The notes: generated by a model from the letters alone, not told the origin. DNA of 64,000 nt from Casuarina equisetifolia (GCA_028551475.1 CM052354.1:5625391-5689390); one strand, 5' to 3'; counted from the first letter of the stretch, positions 1 through 16,250 are shown. Numbers and translations: made by a program.

Positions 1-2161
1 TTCATTTCCAGACATTGAAATATCTTTTGAAAAAAAAAGGGTATTATACGTGGCTCAAATTTCTACACAAAATGATATATCGGGAGCGTCATTTCCCTAA
101 TTTTGGATTAGCCATTACATGATGTAGACAGATGGGTTTTCTTTACCAATGTGCTCTTTAGATGAGATTACGTCCTATCCCAATTATTTTTCCTCTTTCG
201 ATGTTTGGTGGTCCAAACATGTACTGGTAATATAATAGTGGGTAGTATGTGGCTAGAGATTGAATCAATTGGCAGTCTAGACATGTTCAAATTCTTTGCA
301 TTTGTTTCGAGTTTATAAGTACACATTTGGTGCCTCATTTGGACAAAGTAACTGGTAAAGTTAATAATCTCATTAGATTAGGGTCCTTCAAGATCGTTGG
401 TAAAGAATATTGCAAAAAAACAGGATGCAGTTTTTTTTTCCTTTAATTTTATAGATTTTTGGGGTGGGTGGGAACGCGTTGGTTCATATCTGAATTATTT
501 TCTAACAAGAACCTCAATCAAACGATTGAGCCTAACTCAACGAATTGAATGGATTAATGGATATATGCATTAATGGGGCCATGTTGGTTCATATATGTAT
601 GAATGGATTAACTTAAAAAATTGAATACTAGAGAGCTGAAATATATTAGATTATCTAAGCTGTCAAGAGTACGAGTTTTGTAGCAGTCTTACTTAATATA
701 TCTTTTAAGGCCATATTATATCACATTTGGAGAGAAAAAAAAATAGAAGAAGATTCAATGATAAAAGTTTAGATAAATCAACAATTATTACAAAAATCAA
801 GAAGGATGTGAGAGGAAAGATTTTATCTACCAAAAGAATAAAACCTATAAATTATAATAAATTCTTATAAGAGCTTTGAAATTTTTCAAATACAATATTT
901 AAGCCTAAATGATGATGTTGTAACTGAACAATCTTGTAATTTTTCATAGTAATATATAATTCTTGACTTTTCACAAAAAAAAAGAACATCAATCAAACGT
1001 ATTTTTTATGTTACAGGGAGATTGCCATAAGATTTTATACTAGTAGATTAAAACCATGCTTTCATATTTATTAGTTTACGTGAATGTTAAGGATATGCTC
1101 AATTGAGATTTCCATCTTTTGAGCTAGACTGACTTTTGTTCATAAGTCATGCTTGATGCACTTCAGGAATGGTATCTGATATAGGAAAAGCTAAGTTATT
1201 GGATGCTCATTCTTGGAATTGGTTAAAGAAAATCATAACTTTTTTCTTTTTTGATTGTCCTTCTATGGAGCAAGTTCATAACAAAACCACACATTGATGT
1301 TGAGATTAAGGTATCCTTTAAATTCAAAATTCTCTCTTTGGCATCTCTTTTAAATTGTTTAGCCTTTTATAGCTATTTGTTTGAAATCTCAAGAAATGGA
1401 TACTCAAACCTAACAGGTCCATTATACTTGTAGTTTACTATCATCTAATTGGATAGTATCCTATGGGTTTTATCGCCTGTATTATTATACCTGCAAGGTC
1501 CTTCCCTTTTCGTTTTATCCATTTATTTATTAATCTCAGGAAGATGGATATCCAATTAAACTTAAACTGCAAGTCAATATATCATTGCACCACCTTGCAA
1601 ACTACAAGCACAGCTTATGGTTGTCATTCAGAAAATTTTAGTGTCATGTGTTATATTGACGTTTGATATACTTTATCGATCATAATCACGATTCAATTTT
1701 CTTTTTAATTTGTAATTTTTCGCTTGATTCATGTTCTTTTTAAGTTAAAGGGTTATGGATGCTGTGATAGAGCCTAATTTTGGAGCAGGTAGTTTTAAAT
1801 GCTGTTATGGGTATAAGGAGAATGATTTCTCGCGTGTTATAAGTTATTTATTGTCAATTTTAGTTTCGGCTGGTGCAGCTTTTATGCTATGTAGTTTGTA
1901 GGACACACCAACATTATAAGCCAGTCACATCTTAGTGATCCTATTTTGGAAGTAGTTACTTTGTAGTAGTTTTTGTTGTAAATATTAGTATGATTTGGTT
2001 GTTATAGTAAACTTTATGGAGGAAGTTCATTTTATACACTATTTCAGTTTAAATTTTCATGGAATCCTTGGCATTTCTCTTCCTTTTTCTTCATTTATTA
2101 TTCTTTGGTTTTTTGTTAATTTCTATCTGCAGTAGCAATATGGTCCTTTCTCTCATTGCAG
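1..2161. other. Intronic or intergenic DNA of the first DnaJ locus
   Basis: No exon could be supported here. Positions about 50-300 match 22,040-22,290 and about 1,960-2,161 match 25,690-25,891, so this is the unit I counterpart of DNA inside the second DnaJ gene, between its upstream exon (21,640) and its J-domain exon (25,892). The matching upstream exon of the first gene would therefore lie left of the window. The middle (about 300-1,960) has no counterpart in unit II, where a copia remnant occupies the space. Short open frames at 1,251 and 1,463 have no recognisable features. Confidence 0.5.
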
Positions 2162-2397
2162 ACAGCTTTTAGAGCTAAGGCAAAGGAGTTTCACCCGGAT
2201 CAGAACCAGAGTAATACAGGTGAATATTTTGGGTCATTACCTAATGTAACTAGTAATTCTATGCTTTTGCTTGGCACTTTTTTGGCTTCAATCTTTATTT
2301 CTGGTGTTTTCTTGCAGAGGCGTCTGAGGCAAAGTTCAAAGAGGTGACGATGTCCTATGAGGCCATAAAGCAAGAACGAAAGAATATAATCATTTAA
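2162..2397 (+). CDS. J-domain (DnaJ-like) protein, last two exons
   Basis: Two exons, 2162-2219 and 2318-2397, join in phase after a CAG acceptor at 2159-2161 and across a 98-base intron with GT..AG ends. The product reads TAFRAKAKEFHPDQNQSN, then EASEAKFKEV, then SYEAIKQERKNIII and TAA. This is the second half of a J domain: helix II, the invariant HPD loop that stimulates Hsp70 ATPase, then helix III. The first part of the gene lies left of the window. No transmembrane or zinc-finger part is seen, so the protein probably ends just after the J domain, which fits a small type III J protein. It is convergent with the SQE gene, whose stop is about 1.46 kb away. Its partner Hsp70 and compartment cannot be told. 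Unlike the copy at 25.9 kb, its splice sites and frame are clean. Confidence 0.82.
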
Positions 2398-3857
2398 TTT
2401 CCACAACACCGGCACCAATTGTGGAGACTCGGAGGGGTGGGGAGCATGGTTTTGTCGCATATAGTTATTCCCTTCTTAGCGGTATATCAGTTCTCACCAG
2501 AAAATGGTTATATTGAATTTATTTAAGAGCAAGTTCCTTGGGCTGTGATGCGAGATGGTGTTTTTCGACTTACGCATAAAGGGTGGGTGATGTATTTCTA
2601 GAGCACATCACCGTGTGTATTCCCTTTGTAACCAAATCACGGGGATTTTGTAACCAGTAACAAACCAATCATAACTTTTGTCACATGAACTAGGTAATGA
2701 GAGGTGATATATTTTTTATTATAAACGACAGTCGGTAAAATGAAAAGAGAAAAAAGCACGTCACAGTTGTACCGGGGTGAATGAAGAATTGATGGGAACA
2801 TTCAGAAAAAGAAACGAAAACACATAATTGCTTAGAGTTTAGCCTGCAGGCCAGGAAAAGGGAAAAGGAATAGGTCGCTTGGAGTAAGGTATAGGGCACT
2901 AATAGAGTTTCGTTGCCTCATTAGGGAAGATTGTTTCGGGGCCGACTGAACCAAAGAGAAACTCCAAGCCAATGCCTGACTGATGTGGAAGCCACCACAT
3001 CGGTCCAAACTGCCCTTTATGGGATTTACTAGGGAGGGGAATAGCTGCCAGTGCCGGGCGTCCTAGAGAATGTTGTCCTTTCACTTGTAGAGATGACATA
3101 TCACCCTTTTTTTTTTTTCTCAATACATTTATTGGCCTATAGCTCCACTCATGCCTTTTCTTAAGGGTAGTGGTTTAAATAGTTGTTTGGCTTGGACGTA
3201 GGGTATCATAGGAGGTGAGGAGTACTATTCTAGTTTTGAATTCTAAAGATTCCTTTTCCATTCCATTTCAATAGTTGGAATGGCCCCAAACTTTTGTCAT
3301 GAAAGAAAAAAAGCAATCATCTCACTCCAGTATTCATTTTCAATTCCATTTTAGTATTTGGAATGGCCTTAAATACTTGTCACAAAAAGAGAGAAGCTAT
3401 CATTTCAATCCAATTGATGGGGAGAAGATAGTTTTCTTTACATTCTTACTCATGCCTTAATAGGAAGGAGGGGTCATTCCTTGAACCCTCAAGATTGATC
3501 AAATGTGTTCACATGATTAGTTTTTTGCAATGGGGATTATCACATCAATAGTGTAGTACACTCTTTGTTTCAAATCGAAACACAAATGGCCAACTACAAT
3601 TAGTAGGCAAGAAGCTCTAGAAAGAACTATGCATGAAGAAGGCTCTTACCATCTGATAGTGAATTCCAAAAATTAATGAGAGACTATACATACTTGAAGA
3701 AAACAAATTAACACGCTAGAAAGAACTAGTCCTGAAATCAAAAACATGAATTGTTGCATATCTTGATTTCGGAAGTAATCACTATCCCCTCAACTTCGAA
3801 ATAAGGAAGGCAGATTCCTGTACACATTGGCTCATTCTGGACGCACAAAGCTTTTGG
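2398..3857. other. Intergenic DNA between convergent DnaJ and SQE genes
   Basis: No gene is seen. Nearly the whole stretch recurs at 26,134-27,564 with scattered substitutions and small indels. It should hold the 3' UTRs of both genes. Open frames here (for example 2,690-3,123 on -) are not kept open in the second copy and are taken as chance. Confidence 0.6.
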
Positions 3858-7079
<3,222 letters not shown>

Positions 7080-7240
7080 TTTTCCAATGCCAACCCAAGC
7101 GAGCTCACCGGAAACCAGCACGAGTCTTTCTCTGTAAAACTCTGTATCCTCCCTCGCTGGCCATGCCTCGCCTCGTTTCCTTTTCTCTCAAAGGAAACCG
7201 TTTCGTCGTTCGCTGTAGAACTTTCGGCACAAGATGATCC

Positions 7241-7250
7241 TTTATATAAG
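7241..7250 (-). promoter_or_regulatory. Probable TATA box of SQE copy I
   Basis: On - the sequence reads CTTATATAAA, about 165 bases before the ATG at 7079. The same motif sits at the matching place before the second SQE gene (30,931-30,940). Confidence 0.6.
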
Positions 7251-8124
7251 CCGCAGCGAGCCACAGCTAAATTACAGCGTCTCCACGCTACTTTTCACTC
7301 GGTCAGCGTTCTCGCACTGTGGGCAGAGTAGGATAAATTAAGGAACAATAAAGCTTTACCGTAATGGTCAACCAACAGCGAGTAGAATTTAGTCAATTAA
7401 TTCACGGTTACTATTCTGCAATTAGTCAGACTTATTATTAAGAAAAGTGTTACAAAAATTTTATATTATTTAAATCTTCCCTGAAATTTTTTTCATAAAT
7501 TAAAATTATAACTCATTTACTTCTAACTCAATATTTAACTGTTTAAAAAAAAATATAAAATTTATAAGATAAATCTTAAATGAAAAGGAAATCTTTCATA
7601 AACTATTTTTTGAACTGATCCTCCGTCTTTGACATTAAGAAAGGACTTTTCGAACATTTATTTCAAGTTTTAGTTCGCGAACGCAATCCTGACTTTTTGT
7701 TTGTCTTTCATCAAATGACTTTTTATTGTCTTCCAACTTGTCCCGTCGCATGATTAGGGTGCTACAATACAATTGAGAGCCAGCTAGGCAGACTCGAGGA
7801 AATTGTGGGCGTAAAACCAAGGCGCCCTCCTGTGAACATTTAAACCGGGGACTCACAAGGTGTTTCACGACGGACCGCAATAAATTAATAGTCGTGGTGG
7901 ACATGGATTATTGCAAAAATAATGTCTAACTTGCGGACTTCAAAAGTTTTGTCTAAGGTGTCACGAAATCACCCTCGATACCGGCGATTGTCTTTTGCGT
8001 GTAATTAAGTCAATAAGTGCGCAACATTTTCTCGTACCTGCGACTGTGGGAAATTGACTAAAGTGACGGAATGTAGCTACGAACTGCGAATACCGTTGGG
8101 GAACTTCCAAGATTAATTGACTAA
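7251..8124. other. 5' flank of SQE copy I, AT-rich
   Basis: No gene. It matches 30,941-31,855 in unit II, but unit II has about 240 extra bases (about 31,270-31,510). A related AT-rich block also occurs at 22,300-22,520. After about 7,810 the match to unit II stops, because a copia element sits there in unit II. Confidence 0.55.
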
Positions 8125-9058
8125 GACCAAAGCTATGGGATTTGTGTCTCCGATTGGCAAATAGAGCGGATCAAAGGGATCTAGGGTTTGCTGTGTGAGA
8201 TTTGGGGGTTCTGGCGCCTGGGGCGGCATCGTGTTGCTGATTTTGGGAGCTATTTCGGCTTGCATTTTCACTTCTCTGAGCAGAACATACACTAGGGCAT
8301 CACTAGTATGGTTTTGGAAATTGAGATTAGGGCTTTCGGCCATTGGGAGAAGGAGGGGAATGACGTCATATGGGAACATCTGAGACGACGTCGCGTTGTT
8401 TGTAGCAGTGGAACAACAATGGCATCGTTCGCATTGTAGGGTGAGACAACGTTGTTTAGGATAATGGAGATGTCACTGTGTTGTGAGGTAGGACGGCGTC
8501 ATACAGTTAAGTGGGAAGAACGATGTCATTTTTGAACGAGTGCATCATCATCTCTGGTGGGAAAATTAGGGCTTCTCCACAAAAAAGGTGAAAAATTAGG
8601 GTTTCTTGCAAAGACTAAATTGGACCCAAAATAGGGCAAAACAAAGGGGTTTTGTGTGGGTTTAAGCAGAAGCATTGTTGAGGATCAAAAATTTTCTGTG
8701 AGAACAAAGAATGATAGAAAAACATAGGTAATTGGTTCAGCATTGAAAACCACAAAAAGTTTTTAACCCGGCTCATGATGCCATGTCAAAATGTGTGAAG
8801 AACAACTCAACAATTGGATAAATTTTGCTTGATTGAGCAAGAAAACCAACACACAAATGATTGGGAGAAGTGATTCCCAAGATAAGACTACACAATCGTG
8901 TTTCTATGCCTCTTATACAACAACATTTACAAGAGACTCACTCCTCTGTATGGTCATTCTCCCTTAAGTATGAAGTGAACAAATTTCACTAGAAGGTGTC
9001 TTGGTGAGCTGGTGTAGTAAAAGGGAGAAACTGACTTGCTATACAGAACAATCCAACA
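8125..9058 (-). mobile_element. Ty1/copia remnant: LTR, primer site and start of gag
   Basis: A fossil 5' end of a copia element on -. The LTR is 8,784-9,058 (275 bases, TGTTGG at its start and CA at its end on -). Directly next to it, 8,770-8,783 reads as a tRNA-Met type primer site (TGGCATCATGAGCC on -). A leader follows, then a gag N-terminus at 8,379-8,125 with the plant copia signature NLTQQTLDPFDPLYLP. The rest of the element is absent. The gag is related to the one at 20.5-20.8 kb. Broken. Confidence 0.75.
8784..9058 (-). repeat. Copia LTR (5' LTR of the 8.1-9.1 kb remnant)
   Basis: Bounded by TG and CA and flanked inside by a primer-binding-like site. No second LTR of this element was found in the window. 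Confidence 0.65.
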
Positions 9059-10176
9059 TGCTCTGTGCAAAGATCTATCAGAAGCTTATACGTGATAGTC
9101 AGGTGGTTGCCACCTTATCTCCAAACATTATTAGTCAAATTACTTAAAGAAATTGATTTTAGTAACAAATTTTCAAGACCAATATTTTTACTCTATATAA
9201 AGAGACGAAGAAAAAGAGAAATTATTTGTCATGAAAGCAGAAGAATTAAAAACCATTTTGTAGATTTAAGGGCGACCTGGAATCTGTTCAAAAGATTGGT
9301 AATTAGGCCTAAAAGTATTGAAATGAAATTTTGCTAGAAAAGGCCCAAAAAGCATAATTTTTTCAAACCCAAAAGTGAGAGAAACGAACTTTTCATTTTG
9401 GGCCAAAAGGCCCGAAACAAACAATTTTCCGGAACTTCAAAGTGAGCGAGCCGAGATATTGCCATTCGGTTTAGGCTTTCCAGCCCACGAAAAACTAACG
9501 GACTTCTTTGCCCTTCCCCTTCCCCGGTGCATATCATTTGGCATCATCGTCTGTCTTTTCCCAACAACGACCATGTGAATTTGTTTCGTAGAAGATTCCT
9601 CCTCACATTCTCATGGGTGATTATAAGAAGAACTCAAATCTTTGTGACAGATCTGGTCGAATCCTCACTCAGCAGGTTGATGAAGCACTGGGATTTTCCG
9701 CTTTCTGTTGATTTAGTGGCGCCTTAGCTTTAGCGACGGAGGCTTTCTGATTGTCTAGTCTGAGGGTCTGTTGAGCAACATGAAGCACGCTGCCAAAGTG
9801 AGCGCCAGTGGGCTCGACAGTCAACAGCCGTTGCGTTTAAACAAGATTGCTCGACAGTGGGTAGGGACGTGACCCAAGCTACTCATTGTCGTCCACATGT
9901 CCCGTTTACTTTTAGTGCAGTAGGCAGCAATTTTGAATAAAAGATCTGTTGTTTTCTTTTGATGTAAGAGATAGGTTGGTAGTCTTTAGCTCTCAAACGT
10001 TTTCTTTGGTAGAGTTTGTAGCAGGGCCTTTTGACCTTGCAACATGGTTTTTTATTCTAGTTTTTTGGTCTTTCATTTGTTTTTAATGAAATTATTTGTC
10101 TAGCTATTGCTTAAATTTATTTCTTAACAAAAAAATTCAAAGCTTTACAAAAATGTCTCGCTTGGTGAGAAAGCAC
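9059..10176. other. Unassigned DNA, possible LINE-like tail at the end
   Basis: No gene supported. About 9,115-9,450 is weakly similar to 56,070-56,490, including the run around cattttgggcca. The stretch 9,960-10,110 resembles the 3' end of a plant LINE-type transcript (T-rich, then aatgaaattatttgtc), but no reverse transcriptase is present, so this is only a suspicion. Confidence 0.3.
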
Positions 10177-12200
10177 TGACAATGATGCTTGTTTATTATT
10201 GATACAAGCAAACCTTACAAAGTATGTTTAATAGGGCAATTTAGAGCTCTCTATTCAAACTCTCATGTTTCTCTAAAAGAATAAGAAGAGAAAAATTCAA
10301 ATAAATACAAAGAAGAGGAGGAAGTCCTAGAAGGAAACATTTTCTTGGTTAAGTTGGACTTGAATAAACCAAATAAGGAAGGAGGAGAAGCCTATATTCA
10401 AACAGCCTCCTACAAGTTGATGACAAGTAGAAATCAAGGACATTAATCTTGCGTTGGAGATGATAGTGCTAATGGCTCTCCAATGCTTATGTCAATATAT
10501 CTACAGGTGGATCCTTGGTTTCAATGTGTTTAGTTTGTTAGGTACGAATTAACACAATAGAAAGGGGGTTAGATTGGGTCATAGTAAGGAGGGTTGGACA
10601 AATGTAATTTTTTGTCTGTGGGAGGCTTAGAAGATTGAGTGGAAGATGACGTGGTGGCTTAAAGGTTCATCAAAAGATGGATGATGATGTTCAGATTCAT
10701 CATCAGAAAAGATATGATGCAGTACAGCTAATAGTACCAAAATGATGGTCAAAGTCTCGTGAGAGGAAGACAATAGTGGTGGTACTTTCTCAAATGACGT
10801 GTTAACTAATGCAATGGGAACCATCTTAGTAATGGAAGCCGGTTTAGGAATGGGAATTGGCTCGGGAATAGAAACTAGCTTCATCGACCAAAGAATCAAA
10901 GATGGCTAGTGACTTGCCAAAAAAAATTTCAAATGTTGTGTATCTATTTTAGATTGACGAAGGCATCCTATTTATGAGATAGGTCATCATTTTTGTCCAC
11001 CCTCCAAAAAAGAACTAAAAAAGAACATTGTGGCCATTTTCATTGAAATTTTAATACTAGGTTACATCTAAAATGTAACAATGTTTTCTTTCAGTTATAC
11101 CATTTTGTTATGGGGGTGTAAATATATAAACTTTAATGTATGATTCGAGATTAAGAAAACATTTTTTTGCAATCATGATTGAAAAAATTCTAATGTATTA
11201 TCAATTCTAATTTGTTTTAGCTCTAGATCAAACTAATTCTTTGTCAACTTAAAAATATCTCTAAGAAAGACATTGTCTCACTTTTAACCTTCATGAGGGA
11301 CATGATGTTCCTTCGAAACATCATCAACAATAGTAAGCAAATAATTTGATTTATTATGGTTTGGGATTTGGTAAGATCCCCACTTATTAACATAGATAAT
11401 ATCAAAAGCACATTGTACATTTTTATCATGTGTGGAAAATGAATTACAAGTTTGTTTTGCAAGTGGAAAGTTTTCACGATGCATATCATGAGAAAAAAAA
11501 ATGAAGATTATAATTCATTAATAAACTTAAACTTTGAATTGGAACCATATGTCCAAATCTAGAGTGCTAAACTTGTAAGTTAAATGAAGAGTTCTTAAAA
11601 CTTGGAAAACACTTAGAAAATAGAAGAATACAATATTGCATGTAATTTGAGGTGTCTAGAAATTGTTATGTTTGCAATGTGTATAACTAAATCACCACCA
11701 CCATTTGGAAATTTAATGTACCTAAGATTAGATACATATGTAATAGGTGATTTGAAGCATTCATAATTGATAGTTATATAATCACAAGCATAGCTTTCAG
11801 TAATCCATTATTTACTTTAGAATTTAGGTGTACTTTCCATGTGTACTTAGATCTTTGAGCAAAATGATCCTTTAGAATATTCACAAGCCTTTGATAATCA
11901 ATCTTAGTGATGAAGACATGATTAAAATCTAGTGAAACTAAATTTGCACTTACATCCCTCTTATAATTCTTGCACCCTAGTAGAAATATATTCAACTTAT
12001 AGTGATCTTTTCATTTGTGCTCATAAATCTTGCAATGGTTACATTGTGGGCCTTTTATTTTGAAACAATTTTCCCTTGAATGTATCTATAGGCTTTCTTC
12101 AAGAGAAATATGATATCAAGTTGAAATATAAAATTCACTAGAAGATCATCAGCAAGTAAGCTTTAACTAGAAAGTTCAAATGAACCCTAAAATTCTTAAG
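10177..12200 (-). mobile_element. Ty1/copia remnant shared by both duplication units
   Basis: A fossil copia element on -. From its 3' end: a probable LTR at 10,177-10,404 (about 228 bases, TG..CA), an RNase H tail around 10,430-10,540, an integrase start around 11,280-11,490 (TIVDDVS motif) and a gag-protease linker at 11,774-11,995. Reverse transcriptase is not recognisable. The same remnant with the same layout recurs at 42,181-44,080, so it was inserted and already decayed before the large duplication. Many breaks. Confidence 0.7.
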
Positions 12201-13137
12201 ATGGCTACTCAAATTTAAAGAAACGTAGGATAAAAAAATTGCAATGTTATTTCTAAGAAGAACAAAAAGTACACTTACAATCCATGGGTTCCTATCTAAA
12301 ATCTATTCAAAGCTAAAAAATCATAAGCTTATAGTTATTATTTCTCTAGGCTATCGGAAATCAAAACAGCCGGTGACTTGGGTTGCTACAGAAAAGGTGC
12401 TGACAATGGCACACTATGTGGAATTTAACGTTGATTGAGTCAGTAAGTCTAATGTTGAGGACACATGAACTAGAAAATAATTATGGAATAACATATAACA
12501 ATTCAATTGAGAAATCATTTTACTAGTGAATACCAAAGGATTCTTCAATATGAAATATCTGTAAACGACTAGGAAGAGAGCTAAAGATCATGTGTGGATG
12601 CATTTAATGCCATTGCTTATCTCCAATAGCATCAACAGGACAATGGATAGGGACCCAAATGTGAAGCAAATGTGGAGAACTTCAGTGGAGGAGCACACTG
12701 CAATTCTAGGGAGGGGGGCTGTTCTTGGGAACATCGGTTCTTCGTAAAACCCAGAATTCTCAAAGAATAAAAAAATCAATCTTTCTGTACTTTCATGTTT
12801 TTTTAATATATAAATTATATACAAAAGGAACATATAAATTATTATTTCGTTCCAAGATTCTTGCATGATGTTGACGGCGAGCACGTGCATGCCTTTCTAG
12901 AAGATTTTAAATTGGACTAAGGCACCATTCCCATTGGCAGGCAAATCTATGCGGCGGTTGGCGAAGGTATACACGCGTTCGTCTATACAAAAGGAAACAA
13001 AAAAGAATGACTACGTCAACGAGCACCTGCATGCAACAAAGTTTTCCAACACACAAAGCGTAACCAGAAGGCAGAGAAAAGAAGACTGTAATTCTTTCAC
13101 AATTAGATTGAACTTTTTGACTCCATTTATTTTGCAT
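12201..13137. other. Noncoding 3' flank of the first GRP pseudogene
   Basis: Matches 44,080-45,160. A piece at about 12,440-12,720 also resembles 54,660-54,930 and 61,850-62,010, so it travels with the GRP genes. No gene seen. Confidence 0.5.
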
Positions 13138-14028
13138 TCATACATGCTTTTCAAGGGGCTTTTTGACCGGCTCCACTTTCACCAGGACTCCCACCACCTC
13201 TTTCTCCAGCGTCAACGCCATTGCCGTATCGAGCAACATCTGCATTTTTGGTTCCATGACTGGCATTTCGTTTACCAGGACTGTCACCAACGCCGTCGCG
13301 GGTTCCCTGGACACTTCCATTGCCAACGCCACGCCCACTAGGCCCCCCAACATATCCGGCACCATTTGCTCCGATGCTTCCATATCCGGCACCAACCCCT
13401 TTTACGGTTGCATGACCAGCGCCTTCTCCGCTAGGACCACTGCCGTATCTAGCACCATCTGCTTCATCGCTTCCATAACCGGTACCTCAGACTCCAGGAC
13501 CACCACCAAGGCTACCACCGGTTGCTCCACCGCCATCTCTACCACCAACCCCTTTGATGGTTGCATGACCAGCACCTCGTCCGGTAGGACCACACCATAT
13601 CTAGCACCATCTACTTCTTCGCTTCCATTACCGCCACCTCGTACACCAGGACCAACACCAACGCTACCACCAGTTGCTCCACCACCAACTCGATGGACGT
13701 TTGCATGACCAACACCTCGTCCGCTAGGACCACCACCATATCTAGCACCATCTACTTCTTCGCTTCCATTACCACCACCTTGTACACCAGGACCACCACC
13801 AACACTACCACCGGTTGCTCCACCGCCATCTCGACCACCAACCCCTTTGATGGTTGCATGACCAACACCTCGTCCGCTAGGACCACCACCATATCTAGCA
13901 CCATCTACTTCTTCGCTTCCAGTACAGCCAGCTCGTACACCAGGACCAACACCAACGCTACCACCAGTTGCTCCACCACCAACTCCTTGGACGGTTGCAT
14001 GACCAGCGCCTCGTCCACTTTCAATCAA
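13138..14028 (-). pseudogene. Glycine-rich protein pseudogene, unit I, first
   Basis: On - this is a run of about 47-residue repeats, each with GSEEVDGARYGGGPSGRG, then GHA, VxGVGG and GGS-VG-GPGV. Between 14,028 and about 13,590 the frame is open; near 13,590 one base is missing relative to the neighbouring repeat (gaccacaccat against gaccaccaccat) and the reading shifts. The signal peptide and the conserved N-terminal part seen in the unit II partner (45,162-45,866) are missing; the ATG at 14,028 falls inside a repeat. Repeats are spaced about 143-149 bases on the DNA and are closer to each other than to those of the partner, which suggests recent expansion or gene conversion. Downstream DNA matches the partner's. 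The loss of the secretion signal makes a functional product unlikely. Confidence 0.75.
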
Positions 14029-16250
14029 TTAGTTTGAGTAAGCCAAAGATTAATTTCATTGGTAATTGCTACAAAAACTAAGCATTAGTTGATTATAAAG
14101 TTGATATATTAAGAAATGGGTCAGCATGCACTTGCCATGCTAACAGATTTGTTCCAAGTTGTAGATGCAAGATGCTGCAGTTTTTGCCTTGTGGAAGATG
14201 GTACGTTGCTCGTTTATAGCCAATTGAAGACACAAAGTAGACGTAATGACGAGGGAAGATGAGTCGCTATGGCACGCGGTTAAGAAGAGTAGGGTATGAC
14301 CATGCTAGGAAAAAGAACATATGACCAAGAATAAATTACGTGTGAGTTCAACTTTTGAATATACATTTGGGGAAAGAAAATGTAAAAAATGAATTCAAAA
14401 AGGGAACTAATATCTATGCCCACCTACCCACTTATTTTTCTTCAGTAGTGAGTCTCTTTGTGCTCTAATTAACTTGTTTGATTTTGTTTTCCTGTGAGAC
14501 TATTTATTTAGCTGTGAAGGTCGTGTTGGCTTTTGGAATATATGGATAATTCCAAATCATGTAACCCATGTTTTTCTACTTTATTCTCCTTCGTTGGGCC
14601 AGTCAATTGACAAACAGACAAGTTGGGTATCACCCAACGGGAAACCATCGATTTATCTACTCAAGAAAAAAACACAAAAATAAGACCAGTTAGGTTACCT
14701 GACAACTGAGGCGGGGCCCGCGCATGATTTCTCCAGAACTGACCGTGGAATCAAACTAAGATAGTATACAACCATGTCGTTATCAAAGCCCACAAGACAA
14801 ACAGGGAAGTTCCAAAATTCAATGCATATGAGTATATATATAGATTACAGAGTAAATATATATGTTTAGAAGACTATCTTATTTATTACCTTATTTATTT
14901 CAGGGGGCTTTTTTCTGAAAGAGATGATACGTTTCTTGCTAACGTTAGCAAGGAAACGATGCCTTTGACTAGTCCCCATCTCCCATTTTTTAACCCAGAA
15001 ACGGCAAGTCCGGGGACCGCTAAATTTGTCCATTCACCTGCATGTACGGGGAGCTGGGGATGCTACATGTGCTAAGCATGTATTTTATGTCTTCAGATTT
15101 TGGAATAGTCTTCTACAACTTGGACCACCACATGTCCACGCCCAACATTCCTTTTGTCTTTTCTCGAACTGGGGATGCTACATGTGCTAAGCATGAGGAG
15201 AAGGTCAACCTTTACCTAAAACGTGCTTCAAGCGTTCTCGAACGTTGACAGCAATCATGACCGAATATTCCGCGACATTTAGAAAGTGTAGCCTTCTAAA
15301 TGAACCAGAGAATCTGGCAACCCATTAACACGATTCTTTTGACAGTTAATTGTCATCGAAGTGTATGTAATGAGGATTCATTACTGTAAATCATTGAGGT
15401 AGTTCAATACAAGCAGAAGTTTTTTATATTATTTTCTATGTTTATGTTCTCATTCTCACCGCCGGCCGTTCCCCCTTATTATTCCGGCCTAACACTCTCT
15501 TGTTGCCGTCGGTAGAATTGGATTCCAACAAATAAGACATCCGTCTAGCTGCTAGGGAGGGAGGGTGGAGCGGTTCCTTGCAAGAGAGGACAGTTTCTCC
15601 AGTTCATGGAGACAGCCGCGGTAACGTAAAATTTGGAAAAAAGCAGATGCATTATTTCCAAGAAACCTTTGACTTTGAAATTTACCAGGAAAGGCATATA
15701 CGGGATCGTTTGATTGGACGATTGTAGGGGAACCAGATAAGCATCTTTTCATTCAAAAAACAAGAAGAATGACTATGCCGACAATATTCACGCACAGACC
15801 AGCCTCAACGTAAAGATGAACACGAAAATAGGTTAATCTTTGGGAGGGGCACCCTAATCAACTGAAAAACAACCAGGTTACGCCTAATCCACAAGCCTAT
15901 TAGGGATTCATATTAGGAGAGAAACCTCGAGAACCAAAAAGACAGTTTTTTTCTGAAGAAGAGGGAAGTTATCCTTTAGGGATTTTCCCTGAAAAAGACG
16001 AGAGTTTCTTTCTCTCCAGACAATGTAAACAACAACAGTGAACGCTGATCAGGCAATCAGGTGGTGGCCTACCGTTCTCCCGCACGATGTCTTTTCTTCC
16101 TTACTTTTATGAATAGTTCAGATTAACTTACAGCTAAACTAGCATGCTGAGTCACTGAGAGAATTTAGTCACTGTTATGATGATTCCCACACTTAACTGC
16201 ATGGCAAAGGGCTTTGAAATTTTCATACGCTAAGGATATGGGTTTGCTTG
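14029..16250. other. Upstream flank of the first GRP pseudogene
   Basis: About 14,640-15,760 matches 45,980-47,760 in unit II, with the retroposon copies at 46.5-47.1 kb absent here. A 27-base sequence beginning ctggggatgctacatg occurs twice, near 15,053 and 15,168. No gene is supported; the open frame at 13,693-14,037 on + is the complement of the GRP. Confidence 0.5.

Noticed and set aside
9060-10130. Possible LINE insertion
   Set aside because: Only a LINE-like 3' tail style was seen; no reverse transcriptase, poly-A or target duplication could be shown, so it stays as unassigned DNA.
10627-10899. 90-residue frame on - (MILWSMKLVSIPEPI)
   Set aside because: Lies within the copia remnant between its RNase H tail and integrase; the unit II copy is not open in the same way.
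13163-13708. Serine and threonine-rich frame on +
   Set aside because: Complement of the GRP repeats; glycine codons read as threonine, serine and alanine on the other strand. The same holds for 13,693-14,037, 45,402-45,722, 53,591-53,857 and 59,000-59,263.
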